This document shows positions 20,689 to 30,287 of a stretch of DNA of 64,000 nucleotides, in pieces. Made by a program: the position numbers and the translations under genes. Numbering within the stretch: the stretch's first letter is position 1; each line of letters starts with the position of its first letter. The notes beneath the pieces were generated by a model. The model ran no database searches. It was given only the letters and a program-made list of their open reading frames with translations, and had not been told where the DNA came from. The stretch is taken from the NCBI RefSeq assembly GCF_900099735.1, contig NZ_FNDT01000003.1:186001-250000 (forward strand), in the 5' to 3' direction. This stretch comes from Arthrobacter subterraneus (lineage in GTDB: Bacteria > Actinomycetota > Actinomycetes > Actinomycetales > Micrococcaceae).

Positions 20689-21552
20689 TCACTTCCTGCC
20701 GTCCAACGGCATATCGGTTCGCGTGGCCGACGTCGCACGGTCGCGGCCGGAAAGGTCCTGGTGGGTGAGGACCGTTGTCCAGGAGGGGTCTGCACCGAGT
20801 ATTGCCGCGAGCGCTGTGGCCTGCACCTCGGCATGTTCCATCACAAAGTAACCCCCGGGCTTCAGGAGACGTGCGGCAGAAGCCGCGGCCGCGAGCGGGA
20901 GGCGCAGACCATCGGCGCTTCCTCCGTAGAGCGCCATGTCCGGATCGTGCTCAGCCACCTCGGGCTCACGGGGCACAGCCTCGGTGGGGATATAGGGAGG
21001 ATTCGACACCACCACATCGAAGGTTCCATTGTGTTCGGTGAGCGCCTCCGCGTAGTCCGCCCTGACCAGGGTGACGCCGAACGGCGTGAGATTGCGTTCG
21101 GCCCAGGCGAAGGCCAAGTCGCTCAGCTCGACGGCGAAGACGAGCGCATCCGGCACTTCCTGCGCGACTGAGCCTGCAATGGCGCCCGACCCCGTGCCGA
21201 GGTCGGCAACCCGTGCACCCGGAATGAGCCGGGCAGCATCGATGGCGAGCTGGGCAACCGTCTCCGTCTCGGGACGGGGAATGAAGACGCCGGGTCCCAC
21301 GGCGAGCTCCAATCCGCGGAAGTAGGCGACACCGGTGATGTGCTGGAGCGGCACCCGCCGGGCACGCTCCGCAACCAGTTCTCCGAACCCTTCCGGAGCG
21401 GCCGCCCCGACAAGGGCAAGCGCCCGGACCCTGCCGACGCTCTCCCCCAACAGGTGTGCGGCGAGGAGCTCTGCGTCAGCCCGGGGACTCGGTACGCCGG
21501 CGTCCGCGAGGGTAGAGACGGCAGCGCGCAGGGCTTCGTCCAGCGAGTCCAT
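20689..21552 (-). CDS. prmC: Release factor glutamine methyltransferase (PrmC/HemK)
   Basis: This is a 287-residue SAM-dependent methyltransferase that methylates the Gln of the GGQ motif in release factors; prfA lies directly upstream. The N-terminal helical release-factor-binding domain (about 1-85) is followed by the Rossmann domain with VADLGTGSGAIAGS (SAM) and the catalytic NPPYIPT. The start is ATG 21552, 14 nt after prfA. Confidence 0.95.
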   Translation of the reverse strand: MDSLDEALRAAVSTLADAGVPSPRADAELLAAHLLGESVGRVRALALVGAAAPEGFGELVAERARRVPLQHITGVAYFRGLELAVGPGVFIPRPETETVAQLAIDAARLIPGARVADLGTGSGAIAGSVAQEVPDALVFAVELSDLAFAWAERNLTPFGVTLVRADYAEALTEHNGTFDVVVSNPPYIPTEAVPREPEVAEHDPDMALYGGSADGLRLPLAAAASAARLLKPGGYFVMEHAEVQATALAAILGADPSWTTVLTHQDLSGRDRATSATRTDMPLDGRK

Positions 21553-21566
21553 GGTGTGCGGCGGGC

Positions 21567-22643
21567 TTAGGCGTCGTCGCCGATGGCATCGAGCCGGGTC
21601 TGCTCATCGAGCTCGATGGCTGACTGTACTACCGGCTCCAGTTCGCCGTTCATGACGGCGTCAAGATTGTAGGCCTTGTAGCCGGTCCGGTGATCGGCGA
21701 TCCGGTTCTCCGGGAAGTTGTAGGTACGGATGCGCTCCGAACGGTCCATGGTGCGCACCTGCGACTTACGGATATCGGAGTTCGCGGCGTCGATCTCTTC
21801 CTGCTTCGCGGCAAGGATGCGTGACCGGAGTACGCGCATCGCCGCTTCGCGGTTCTGCAGCTGCGACTTCTCGTTCTGCATTGCAACCACGATGCCGGTG
21901 GGGAGGTGGGTGATGCGGACCGCGGAGTCGGTAGTATTCACTGACTGCCCGCCGGGACCCGAGGAGCGGTAGACGTCGATCTTGAGATCATTCTGGCTGA
22001 TTTCGACCTCTTCCGGCTCATCGACCTCCGGCAGCACCAGCACTCCGGCAGCCGAGGTGTGGATACGGCCCTGCGATTCAGTGACGGGGACACGCTGGAC
22101 GCGGTGGACACCGCCCTCGAACTTCAGGCGTGCGTACACGCCCTCAGCGGGATCGTTGGATGAACCCTTGATGGCCATCTGGACATCCTTGTAGCCGCCG
22201 AGGTCGGACTCGTTGGCGGAGATGATTTCCGTCTTCCAGCCCCGGGATTCGGCGTACCGGGTGTACATGCGCAGCAGGTCGCCGGCGAAAAGGGCAGCCT
22301 CGTCGCCGCCTTCGCCGCCCTTGACCTCGATGATGACGTTGCGGGCGTCGTTGGGGTCGCGTGGAATGAGGAGCCGGCGGAGGCGTTCCTGTGCAGCGGC
22401 CAGCTGCTGTTCGAGCTCGGGGATCTCGGCGGCGAACTCGGGGTCGTCGGACATTTCGCGGGCCGCCTCGAGGTCGTCCTGGAGGGCCTTCCAGCGCGTG
22501 TGCGCTTCGACGATGCCGCTGAGCTCGGCATAGCGCCGGCCAAGTTTGCGTGCCAGTGACTGGTCAGTATGTACGGCCGGATCGGACAGGCGGACCTGCA
22601 GGTCAGCATGCTCATCGAGCAGGCCCTGTATGGACTCAAACAT
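21567..22643 (-). CDS. prfA: Peptide chain release factor 1
   Basis: RF1 terminates translation at UAA/UAG codons. The protein has 358 residues. The GGQ motif is in [20 protein letters not shown]. The stop-codon-reading region before it contains the expected [35 protein letters not shown] segments. The start is ATG 22643 ([15 protein letters not shown]), the canonical RF1 N-terminus, although the frame is open ten codons further up. A GAGG ribosome site lies 11 nt upstream. An inverted-repeat element separates it from rho. Confidence 0.97.
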   Translation of the reverse strand: MFESIQGLLDEHADLQVRLSDPAVHTDQSLARKLGRRYAELSGIVEAHTRWKALQDDLEAAREMSDDPEFAAEIPELEQQLAAAQERLRRLLIPRDPNDARNVIIEVKGGEGGDEAALFAGDLLRMYTRYAESRGWKTEIISANESDLGGYKDVQMAIKGSSNDPAEGVYARLKFEGGVHRVQRVPVTESQGRIHTSAAGVLVLPEVDEPEEVEISQNDLKIDVYRSSGPGGQSVNTTDSAVRITHLPTGIVVAMQNEKSQLQNREAAMRVLRSRILAAKQEEIDAANSDIRKSQVRTMDRSERIRTYNFPENRIADHRTGYKAYNLDAVMNGELEPVVQSAIELDEQTRLDAIGDDA

Positions 22644-22734
22644 GACGGACACAACCTCTTTCTGGCCTTTCAAGCCAGTCTAGATTAGGGCGAATTCCCC
22701 GGACTTTTGAAGCGACGGCGGCTTAACGCCGGAA

Positions 22735-22866
22735 GCCGCTCGAGACATGCCGGCCAGGGAGCGTTCGACGACTCCCAACCTTCGCAAGCTCAGGTCGGGG
22801 CCCTCGTCGTCTCTCTTACGGGCCTGGCACCACCAGCAGGGGCGGGGCCGGCATGTCTCGAACGGC
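22735..22866. repeat. 132-bp intergenic element bounded by 21-bp imperfect inverted repeats
   Basis: The left arm (22735-22755) and right arm (22846-22866) are inverted copies with one mismatch in 21. The about 90 bases between them contain smaller pairings such as GACGAC/GTCGTC and GGGAG/CTCCC. The element begins 7 nt after the rho stop codon and lies upstream of prfA. It could be a REP/MITE-like intergenic repeat, a large terminator for rho, or a structured RNA. No second copy was seen in this window and there is no transposase. Confidence 0.6.
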
Positions 22867-22873
22867 TACTTAG

Positions 22874-25048
22874 CTAATCGTTGTCGCTCTTCGATCCCAG
22901 TGTGGTCTTTTGGACCTGCATGAGGAACTCGACGTTGGACTGCGTCTCCCGGATCTTGTTGGTGAGCAGCTCAAGTGCCTGCTGCTGCTCAAGCCCGGAC
23001 AGGACCCGGCGGAGCTTCCACATGATCTTGACCTCGTCCGCAGAGAGAAGGTTCTCCTCACGGCGGGTACCCGATGCGTTGACATCCACGGCGGGGAAGA
23101 TGCGCTTGTCCGCAAGGTTGCGGGACAGGCGCAGCTCCATGTTGCCGGTGCCCTTGAACTCCTCGAAGATCACCTCGTCCATCTTTGAACCGGTCTCGAC
23201 CAGCGCGGTAGCGAGAATGGTCAGCGAGCCGCCGTTCTCGATGTTGCGCGCTGCTCCGAAGAAGCGCTTCGGCGGGTACAGCGCAGCCGAGTCGACACCA
23301 CCGGAGAGGATGCGGCCCGACGCCGGAGCGGCAAGGTTGTAGGCACGTCCGAGGCGGGTCATCGAGTCCAGAAGTACGACGACGTCCATTCCCATCTCGA
23401 CGAGACGCTTGGCACGCTCGATCGAGAGTTCGGCAACGGTGGTGTGGTCATCCGCCGGCCGGTCGAAGGTTGAGGCGATGACCTCTCCCTTGACGGTGCG
23501 CTGCATGTCGGTGACTTCCTCGGGACGTTCGTCGACGAGGACCATCATGAGGTGCACTTCGGGGTTGTTGACCGTGATGGCGTTGGCGATCGCCTGCAGG
23601 ATCAGGGTCTTGCCGGCCTTCGGCGGCGAAACGATCAGGCCGCGCTGGCCCTTGCCGATCGGCGCCACGAGGTCAATGACGCGGGGCCCGATCTTCCTGG
23701 GCTCGGTTTCCAGGCGAAGCCGCTCGGAGGGGTACAGCGGAACGAGCTTCGCGAAGTCGACGCGGTCCTTCAGTTCCTCCGGGGTCTTGCCGTTGATCGA
23801 GGTCAGGCGTACCAGCGCATTGAACTTCTGGCGGGTGCTGCCCTGGTTCTCCCCGTCACGCGGTGCACGGATGGCACCGACCACGGCGTCGCCCTTGCGC
23901 AGGCCGTACTTCTTGACCTGTGCCAGCGAGACGTAGACGTCATTGGCTCCCGGGAGGTACCCGGAAGTGCGCACGAATGCGTAGTTCTCGAGGACGTCCA
24001 GGATGCCGGCTACGGGCAGGAGGACGTCATCTTCGGTGACCTCGACGTCGTCGACGTCGGGGTTCTGGTTGCGGCCCCGACGGCGCTCGTTGCGGTCGCG
24101 GAAGCGGCTGTTGCGGTCGTCCTCGCGGTTGTTGCGGTTGCGGTTGCGCCGGTTACGGCCGCTGCCGTCGTCGCGGTTATCCCGGTCGCCGCGGTTATCC
24201 CGGTCGCCGCGGTTATCCCGGTCGCCACGGTTGTCGCGGTCGCCACGGTTGTCGCGGTCGCTACGGTTGTCCCGGTCGCCACGGTTGTCGCGGTCGCCCC
24301 GGTTGTCGCGGTCGCCACGGGCGTCGTCGTTGGATCGGCGCTCGTTGCGGTCGCGGTTGCGGTCCCGGCGGTCGTTCCGGCGCTCTGACTGGCCTTCGCC
24401 CTGGGTGTCTGCTCCATCTGTGTCCCCGCCCTGCGGAGCACCGGCGTCGGTGCCGTCGGCTTCAGGAGCAGGCGCACTCTGGGTTTCCGAATCCGAGCGG
24501 CGTCCACCACGGCGGCCGTCGCGGCTGCGGCGTCCGCGTTCGGTTCCGGCTTCCTCGGAGACAGTGTTCTCCTGGGCTGCGCTGCCCTCCGTGTCAGCAG
24601 TGGAAGCTGCGGCGGGTTCCGTGGAGGCGCTCTCCGGAGCGGCCTGTTCCGTCTTCACGACGCCGTCGCTTCCGGCACGCCGGTTCCGGTTGCGCGTGCG
24701 GGTGGGCCTCTCGGCAGGCTCCGCAGCCTGCTCCTGCTCCGTGGCACCGGCGGAGTCGGATGCGGATGCGGAAGCGTTGCGGCCCCTGGCAGGCGCAGCC
24801 TGCTCCTGGGCCGGTGCGGATGCGGTGGGGCGGTCTGCTACTGCCGAGCCGCGCTGGTGGTCCGAGATCGCGGCCACCAGGTCGCCCTTGCGCATACGGG
24901 AGCCCACGGAAATGCCGAGCTGACCGGCAAGCGCCTGCAGCTGGGCGAGCTTCAGTCCGGCAAGTCCGGAACTCTTGGAAGCTGGTGCGCCGTTCGTCTC
25001 GGCGGCTTGGCTATCCACGCCTGTCGGCAGGTCAGTGGTTTGAGTCAC
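22874..25048 (-). CDS. rho: Transcription termination factor Rho (with long disordered insert)
   Basis: Rho is a hexameric RNA-dependent ATPase that ends transcription. The protein has about 724 residues against about 420 in E. coli. An N-terminal Rho-N domain (about 25-65: LAGLKLAQLQALAGQLGISVGSRMRKGDL) is followed by an about 270-residue Arg/Asp/Asn/Gly-rich disordered region that includes eight RGDRDN units. Then come the cold-shock-like RNA-binding domain and the ATPase core (SPPKAGKTLILQ P-loop, VVLLDSMTRLGRAYN). The long insert is an actinobacterial trait. Start GTG 25048 has AAGGA 8 nt upstream; the frame is open to 25312 without support. Confidence 0.96.
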   Translation of the reverse strand: MTQTTDLPTGVDSQAAETNGAPASKSSGLAGLKLAQLQALAGQLGISVGSRMRKGDLVAAISDHQRGSAVADRPTASAPAQEQAAPARGRNASASASDSAGATEQEQAAEPAERPTRTRNRNRRAGSDGVVKTEQAAPESASTEPAAASTADTEGSAAQENTVSEEAGTERGRRSRDGRRGGRRSDSETQSAPAPEADGTDAGAPQGGDTDGADTQGEGQSERRNDRRDRNRDRNERRSNDDARGDRDNRGDRDNRGDRDNRSDRDNRGDRDNRGDRDNRGDRDNRGDRDNRDDGSGRNRRNRNRNNREDDRNSRFRDRNERRRGRNQNPDVDDVEVTEDDVLLPVAGILDVLENYAFVRTSGYLPGANDVYVSLAQVKKYGLRKGDAVVGAIRAPRDGENQGSTRQKFNALVRLTSINGKTPEELKDRVDFAKLVPLYPSERLRLETEPRKIGPRVIDLVAPIGKGQRGLIVSPPKAGKTLILQAIANAITVNNPEVHLMMVLVDERPEEVTDMQRTVKGEVIASTFDRPADDHTTVAELSIERAKRLVEMGMDVVVLLDSMTRLGRAYNLAAPASGRILSGGVDSAALYPPKRFFGAARNIENGGSLTILATALVETGSKMDEVIFEEFKGTGNMELRLSRNLADKRIFPAVDVNASGTRREENLLSADEVKIMWKLRRVLSGLEQQQALELLTNKIRETQSNVEFLMQVQKTTLGSKSDND
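24174..24317 (-). repeat. Eight tandem 18-bp units inside rho
   Basis: Exactly eight consecutive 18-bp units encode Arg-Gly-Asp-Arg-Asp-Asn repeats (residues about 244-291 of Rho); one unit encodes Ser in place of Gly. Units differ by one to four bases and keep frame. It is a coding minisatellite in the disordered RNA-binding insert. Confidence 0.95.
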
Positions 25049-25384
25049 GAAGGATTCCTTCCCCCTCGTCGGGCGATCCATCTCTGATGTGGATCGCGGT
25101 TTGGTTTGCCCGCCGCCAAGTCGGAAGAGTTGGAAGCTAAGGTTTCGGTGCTGACCGGATGCTCTCCGGTGTGGCCGAGCGTGCTGGAGACCTCTAACCC
25201 GGTGCGTACCAGTCACACGCGAGAACGTGCTGTATGCATCAGGTTCTGGGAGGTACACCTGAGATTGAGCCACTGCTGACACACAGGCAGTTTCACGACG
25301 GTCACAGAACATGACGGCCAGATCAACAGAAGCACATCTGAATACGGAATTGCCTCATAATCTGGAAGTGACTACCGAGAGCTA
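25049..25384. other. thrB-rho intergenic region, rho leader
   Basis: There are 336 bases without a gene between the end of thrB and the rho start, both on the minus strand. It should hold the rho promoter and a leader. Two inverted repeats are visible (25154-25170, 6-bp stem; 25073-25097, 8-bp stem). I could not place a convincing promoter or a classical thrB terminator. Confidence 0.5.
25073..25097 (-). promoter_or_regulatory. Hairpin in the rho leader just upstream of the start
   Basis: A perfect 8-bp inverted repeat (25073-25080 with 25090-25097, GCGATCCA/TGGATCGC) with a 9-nt loop sits 25 nt upstream of the rho GTG, next to its ribosome site. In other bacteria rho is autoregulated through its leader; a role for this hairpin is only a suggestion. 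Confidence 0.3.
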
Positions 25385-26338
25385 TTACCGTTGGTGCACC
25401 TTCACTTTAGCACCTTCTGTGTCAACGTTCAGCCGAAGAACACGCCAGTCAATGCCGTCGTCCGTGCTGCCGACGATGCGCTCCGCCGCCGAAATCACTG
25501 CAGCGGCCTGTTCCTCCCCTACCGCGAGGGTCATCACGGTAGGGCCTGCGCCCGAGATCACCGCAGCGAAGCCCTCTGCACGCAGCGCCCGCATCAGCGA
25601 GGCGCTGTTCAGCATGGCCTGTGCACGGTAGTCCTGATGCAGCAGGTCCCGGGTTCCGTCGAGGAGGAACTCCGGCGCCGACTGCATGGCATGGACCAGC
25701 AGTGCCGCACGTCCGGCATTGGCCGAAGCACTGTTGTGGGGCACCGAGGCCGGCAGCAGCGCACGCGCTGCCTCAGTGGACAGCTCACTCGCCGGAATCG
25801 CGACGACCGGCACTATGTCCGGGTGCACCGGAATAACCGTGCTCTGGTAGGCACGGCCGGTTTCCCAGGACACCGCCAGCGACCCGAGCAGCGCCGGAGC
25901 CACATTGTCCGGGTGACCCTCAAGAGTTGAGCACAGCTGCAGTACCCCCCGGGCATCCATGCGCGCCGGATCCGGAAGGAGCGCGTTGGCAGCCAGTACG
26001 GAGGACACGATCGCCGCGGCCGATGATCCGAGGCCGCGGCCGTGCGGAATAACGTTGCGCGTTTCGATCTCAAGGCCGGGACTGGCGTAGCCCGCGCGCT
26101 CAAGAGTTCCGAGGATCGTCGCCGCAACAAGGTGCGTTTCATCGCGGGGCAGGGAGGCTTCACCCTCACCGGTGACCTTCACCGTCGTCGTGCCGGTGTC
26201 GGTGGTGCGGACCAGCACGGAATCGTACAGCGTCACCGCCAGCCCAAGGCTGTCAAAGCCCGGGCCGAGGTTTGCGCTGGTTGCCGGCACTTCCACAGCC
26301 ACTTCCTGCCCGGAAGCCACCACTGCCGCTGCTGTCAT
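25385..26338 (-). CDS. thrB: Homoserine kinase
   Basis: ThrB phosphorylates homoserine in threonine synthesis (GHMP kinase family). The protein has 317 residues. The family ATP-binding motif is PHGRGLGSSAAAIVSS; the N-terminal VPATSANLGPGFDSLG and C-terminal VISGAGPTVMTL boxes are also present. Start ATG 26338 has GGAG 8 nt upstream; another in-frame ATG at 26359 would overlap the thrC stop. It is the last gene of the hom-thrC-thrB operon. Confidence 0.95.
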   Translation of the reverse strand: MTAAAVVASGQEVAVEVPATSANLGPGFDSLGLAVTLYDSVLVRTTDTGTTTVKVTGEGEASLPRDETHLVAATILGTLERAGYASPGLEIETRNVIPHGRGLGSSAAAIVSSVLAANALLPDPARMDARGVLQLCSTLEGHPDNVAPALLGSLAVSWETGRAYQSTVIPVHPDIVPVVAIPASELSTEAARALLPASVPHNSASANAGRAALLVHAMQSAPEFLLDGTRDLLHQDYRAQAMLNSASLMRALRAEGFAAVISGAGPTVMTLAVGEEQAAAVISAAERIVGSTDDGIDWRVLRLNVDTEGAKVKVHQR

Positions 26339-26351
26339 GGCCGGCGCTCCG

Positions 26352-27482
26352 CTAGGCATCGGCCGGCTGGTCCACGTGCGAGTCGGCCAGGCCCAGCGCA
26401 CCTGCAACGCTGACGACGTCGAACTCCACCTTGGTGGGTTCCACATCCGATCCATCGGCCGCCTTAAGCGCCCACTGGGGGTCCTTGAGTCCGTGGCCGG
26501 TCACCGTGATGACGATGGTCTTGCCCTCCGGCACATCCCCGGCAGCGTGCTTCTTGAGCAGCCCGGCCACACCGGCCGCCGAGGCGGGTTCCACGAAGAC
26601 ACCCTCGCGGGCGGAAAGCCAACGGTGTGCCTCGAGGATCTCCTCGTCGGTGACGGCCTCAATCAGCCCGCCGGACTCGTCGCGGGCCGCAATTGCCTGG
26701 TCCCAGGAGGCAGGATTGCCGATCCGGATGGCCGTGGCGATGGTGTCCGGTTCCGTGACCGGGTAACCCTTCACCAGCGGCGATGCACCCTCAGCCTGGA
26801 AACCCCACATGGTGGGGGTCTTGGTGGAGACCGCCGGCAGCTCGCCGGCCGTCGCTGAGGTGTAGGGCTGGGAATACTCCTTGTAGCCCTTCCAGTACGC
26901 CGTGATGTTGCCTGCGTTGCCCACCGGCAACAGATGGTAGTCAGGGGCATCACCGAGGAAGTCGACAACTTCGAACGCGGCCGTCTTCTGCCCTTCGATC
27001 CGCGCCGGGTTCACCGAGTTCACGAGGAACACCGGGTAGGACTCGGCCAGCTTGCGGGCAACCTCGAGGCAGTTGTCGAAATTACCGTGCACCTGCAGCA
27101 GCTCGGCACCGTGCGCAATGGCCTGGCTGAGCTTGCCCATGGCGATCTTGCCGTCCGGCACCAGCACGGCACAGGTCAGGCCGGCCTGGGTTGCATAGGC
27201 CGCAGCGGAGGCCGAGGTGTTCCCGGTGGACGCGCACACCACGGCCTTCGCCCCCGCTTCGACTGCCGCGGTGATCGCCATGGTCATGCCGCGGTCCTTG
27301 AATGAGCCCGTCGGGTTCATTCCCTCGACCTTCAGGTACACGCTGCAGCCGGTGAGTTCCGACAGTGCCGGCGCATGCACCAGCGGGGTTCCGCCCTCGC
27401 CCAGGGTGATCACCCGGGTGGACTCTGTGACAGGCAACCGGTCAGCGTATTCGCGGATAACTCCGCGCCATTGGTGTGCCAT
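26352..27482 (-). CDS. thrC: Threonine synthase
   Basis: This PLP enzyme converts O-phosphohomoserine to threonine. It has 376 residues, of the short fold type II form found in Actinobacteria. The PLP lysine is in [11 protein letters not shown]; a Gly-rich phosphate loop ([11 protein letters not shown]) and a C-terminal [10 protein letters not shown] segment are also seen. The start overlaps the hom stop by one base (TGATG), showing coupling. Confidence 0.96.
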   Translation of the reverse strand: MAHQWRGVIREYADRLPVTESTRVITLGEGGTPLVHAPALSELTGCSVYLKVEGMNPTGSFKDRGMTMAITAAVEAGAKAVVCASTGNTSASAAAYATQAGLTCAVLVPDGKIAMGKLSQAIAHGAELLQVHGNFDNCLEVARKLAESYPVFLVNSVNPARIEGQKTAAFEVVDFLGDAPDYHLLPVGNAGNITAYWKGYKEYSQPYTSATAGELPAVSTKTPTMWGFQAEGASPLVKGYPVTEPDTIATAIRIGNPASWDQAIAARDESGGLIEAVTDEEILEAHRWLSAREGVFVEPASAAGVAGLLKKHAAGDVPEGKTIVITVTGHGLKDPQWALKAADGSDVEPTKVEFDVVSVAGALGLADSHVDQPADA

Positions 27483-28816
27483 CAGATTCCCTCTACTCGG
27501 AGGACAGAGGTCACCGCGTTGATGACGTCGAGGTCCTGGATATGTTTCACGGTGGCGGCAAGTGACGATTCGGCCGCCCTGTGCGTCACGATGCGCAGCT
27601 CGGCACTGGCTTCGCCGCCGTCCTTTGCCGGGTGAATGGTCTGCCGCATGGTTTCAATGGAGACTCCGTGCTCGGCGAAGAGGTGCGCAATTTTCGCGAG
27701 TACGCCGGGCTGGTCCGCCACATCAAGTCCGATGTAGTAGCTGGTGTTGACCATGTCGATGCTCAACGCAGGCACGTGCCCGGTGGTGGTTTCGGTGCGG
27801 CCGGGACCGCCCAGCACCATGCGGCGGGCGGCGCTCACCACGTCGCCCAGGACGGCGGAGGCGGTCGGTGTTCCACCGGCTCCCTGGCCGTAGAACATAA
27901 GTTCGCCCGCGTTCTCCGCTTCGACGAACACAGCGTTGAAGGCACCGCGCACCGCTGCAAGGGGGTGATCCCGCGGCAGGAGGGTGGGGTGCACGCGGAC
28001 GCTGACGCCGTCGTCGCCCGCTTCATCCTTCAGCAGCTCAGCGATCGCAAGGAGCTTGATGACGTAGCCGGCGTCCTTCGCCGAGGCGATGTCCTCGGCG
28101 GTCACCGAGGTGATGCCCTGGCAATGCACGTTTTCCAGCGCAAAGCGGGTGTGGAAGGACAGGGAGGCAAGGATGGCGGCCTTCGAGGCGGCGTCGTATC
28201 CCTCGATGTCCGCGGTCGGATCGGCCTCGGCGTAACCGAGCCGCTGCGCGTCGGCGAGGGCATCGGCAAACTGTGCGCCGGTGGTGTCCATCTGGTCGAG
28301 GATGTAGTTCGTGGTTCCGTTGACAATCCCGAGGACACGGGTGATGCGGTCGCCCGAGAGGCTGTCGCGGATGGGACGCAGGATGGGGATGGCGCCGGCC
28401 ACCGCAGCTTCATAGGACAGCTGGACGTGGGCGGCATCCGCACGTTCGTAGAGGGTGGGTCCGTCCTGTGCCAGGAGCGCCTTGTTGCCGCTGACAACGC
28501 TGGCGCCGTGGTCGATGGCGCGCAGGATCAGGGTCCGGGCCGGTTCAATGCCGCCCATCAGCTCGATGACGATGTCCGCGCCCTCAACCAGTGATTCCGC
28601 GTCGGTGGTGAACAGCTCCCGGGGCAGCTCGGCTTCGCGGGGCGCGTCGACCGAGCGCACCGCGATCCCGGTGAGCTCCAGACGGGCGCCGATACGGGCG
28701 GCCAGGTTGTCCGCGTCCTCCAGGAGGATCCGCGCGACCTGGGAACCGACATTTCCGCAACCCAGCAGGGCAACACGCAGTGTGGGCTGGGGCTCGGTGG
28801 TGTGGGGGGCATTCAT
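27482..28816 (-). CDS. hom: Homoserine dehydrogenase
   Basis: Homoserine dehydrogenase reduces aspartate semialdehyde to homoserine, the branch point to Thr/Met. The protein has 444 residues: N-terminal NAD(P)-binding domain ([15 protein letters not shown]), catalytic domain ([31 protein letters not shown]), and a C-terminal ACT domain ([25 protein letters not shown]) expected to bind threonine for feedback control. The ATG at 28816 is preferred over the TTG one codon earlier. It follows lysA by 8 nt. Confidence 0.96.
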   Translation of the reverse strand: MNAPHTTEPQPTLRVALLGCGNVGSQVARILLEDADNLAARIGARLELTGIAVRSVDAPREAELPRELFTTDAESLVEGADIVIELMGGIEPARTLILRAIDHGASVVSGNKALLAQDGPTLYERADAAHVQLSYEAAVAGAIPILRPIRDSLSGDRITRVLGIVNGTTNYILDQMDTTGAQFADALADAQRLGYAEADPTADIEGYDAASKAAILASLSFHTRFALENVHCQGITSVTAEDIASAKDAGYVIKLLAIAELLKDEAGDDGVSVRVHPTLLPRDHPLAAVRGAFNAVFVEAENAGELMFYGQGAGGTPTASAVLGDVVSAARRMVLGGPGRTETTTGHVPALSIDMVNTSYYIGLDVADQPGVLAKIAHLFAEHGVSIETMRQTIHPAKDGGEASAELRIVTHRAAESSLAATVKHIQDLDVINAVTSVLRVEGI

Positions 28817-28824
28817 CAAATCGA

Positions 28825-30285
28825 TCAGGCTCCTGCTTCCAGAGTTGCTCGGTCGTTGTTCTCCCCGCGCAGAACGTCGCGCGCCAGGAGGTCTTCTTCG
28901 GTCTCGCCGCGCACAATCAGGCGCGCTTGCCCGTCCTTGACCGCGACGACGGGCGGACGGGTGAGGTAGTTGTAATTGCTGGCCAGTGACCAGCAGTAGG
29001 CGCCGGTCCCGGGGACGGCGATGAGGTCGCCGTTGGTGGTGTCGCCGGGCAGATATACGCTGCGCACCACGATATCGCCGCTTTCGCAGTGCTTGCCCAC
29101 CACCCTCGAGAGCACGGGCTCGCCGACCGAGGTGCGCGAGGCGAGCACCGCCGAGTAGTCCGCGTCATACAGCACCGGACGCGCGTTGTCGCTCATGCCG
29201 CCGTCCACGGAAACATAGCGGCGGGGGTGGGAGGCGCCGTCCAGATCCACCTGCACCGTTTTGGTGGTGCCGGCGGTGTACAGCGTGAAGGTGCTCGGTC
29301 CAACGATGGCGCGGCCGGGTTCGATTGAGATCCGCGGCGCCCGGAGCCCGTGCTCGGCGCAGGCGTTTCCGACGACGGCGGCCAGCGCCTCTGCGATGAC
29401 CGCCGGCGGGCGCGGCGCGTCCGCTTCCGTGTAGGCGATGCCGTAGCCGCCCCCGAGATCGAGTTCCTCCAGTGCGACGCCGTGGCGGTCCCGGACCTCC
29501 GCCAGGAACCCGAGGAGCCGGCGCGCCGCTTCCTCGAATCCTGCGGATTCGAAAATCTGCGAACCGATGTGGCTGTGAACCCCCAGCAGCCTGATGCACG
29601 GGTGCGCCAGCGCAGCGGCGACGGCCTGTCCGGCCGGTGAATCCTCACCGGACGACGACGGCGCGAGCGACAGCCCGAACTTCTGGTCCTCATGCGCTGT
29701 GGCGATGAATTCGTGCGTGTGCGCGTGCACGCCGGGCGTCAGCCGGAGCATGACGTTGGCGGTTGCGCCGCGTGCCTGGGCCAGCGCTCCGACGCGCTGG
29801 AGCTCATCGAGGCTGTCGACCACAATGCGGCCCACCTCGAGGTCGAGCGCGCGGTTCAACTCGGCGTCGGACTTGTTGTTGCCGTGGAGCGCGAGTTGGC
29901 GCCCCTTCAGCCCCGCACGGACCGCGACGGCGAGCTCCCCGCCGGAAGACGTGTCAAGGCGAAGGCCCTCCTCCGCCACCCAGTGCGCCACTTCCGAACA
30001 GAGGAATGACTTGCCCGCGTAATACACGTCCACTCCCCCGCACAGATCACGGAAGGCGGCATTGAAGGCGTCCCGGAAACCCCGCGCACGGGCACGGAAA
30101 TCATTCTCGGAGACCACGTAGACGGGCGTGCCGAACCGCTCGGCGAGCTCCGTCACAGGCACACCGTCCACGGACAGCACGCCGCTGGAGGACCTGCTGA
30201 CGGGCGAGGCCCAGAGGGCGGGGTTGAGCGTGTTGGCGTCCTCCGGGTAGGACAGCCACCCGGGAGCGAGGGGCGAGGCGGGCAT
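28825..30285 (-). CDS. lysA: Diaminopimelate decarboxylase
   Basis: LysA makes lysine from meso-diaminopimelate (PLP, fold type III). The protein has 486 residues. The PLP lysine is in YYAGKSFLC; other family motifs are HGNNKSDAEL, LDLGGGYGIAY, EPGRAIVGP and GKHCESGDI. A short N-terminal extension precedes the barrel, as in other Actinobacteria. It begins 2 nt after argS and continues into hom, so lysine and threonine synthesis share a transcript with argS. Confidence 0.96.
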   Translation of the reverse strand: MPASPLAPGWLSYPEDANTLNPALWASPVSRSSSGVLSVDGVPVTELAERFGTPVYVVSENDFRARARGFRDAFNAAFRDLCGGVDVYYAGKSFLCSEVAHWVAEEGLRLDTSSGGELAVAVRAGLKGRQLALHGNNKSDAELNRALDLEVGRIVVDSLDELQRVGALAQARGATANVMLRLTPGVHAHTHEFIATAHEDQKFGLSLAPSSSGEDSPAGQAVAAALAHPCIRLLGVHSHIGSQIFESAGFEEAARRLLGFLAEVRDRHGVALEELDLGGGYGIAYTEADAPRPPAVIAEALAAVVGNACAEHGLRAPRISIEPGRAIVGPSTFTLYTAGTTKTVQVDLDGASHPRRYVSVDGGMSDNARPVLYDADYSAVLASRTSVGEPVLSRVVGKHCESGDIVVRSVYLPGDTTNGDLIAVPGTGAYCWSLASNYNYLTRPPVVAVKDGQARLIVRGETEEDLLARDVLRGENNDRATLEAGA

Positions 30286-30287
30286 CG

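Noticed and set aside
22644-22873. rpmE (L31), expected between rho and prfA from mycobacterial order
   Set aside because: No frame encoding an L31-like protein is present on either strand; the gap holds only the inverted-repeat element.
24174-24317. Regular repeats resembling a CRISPR array
   Set aside because: Units are only 18 bp, directly adjacent without spacers and in frame within rho.
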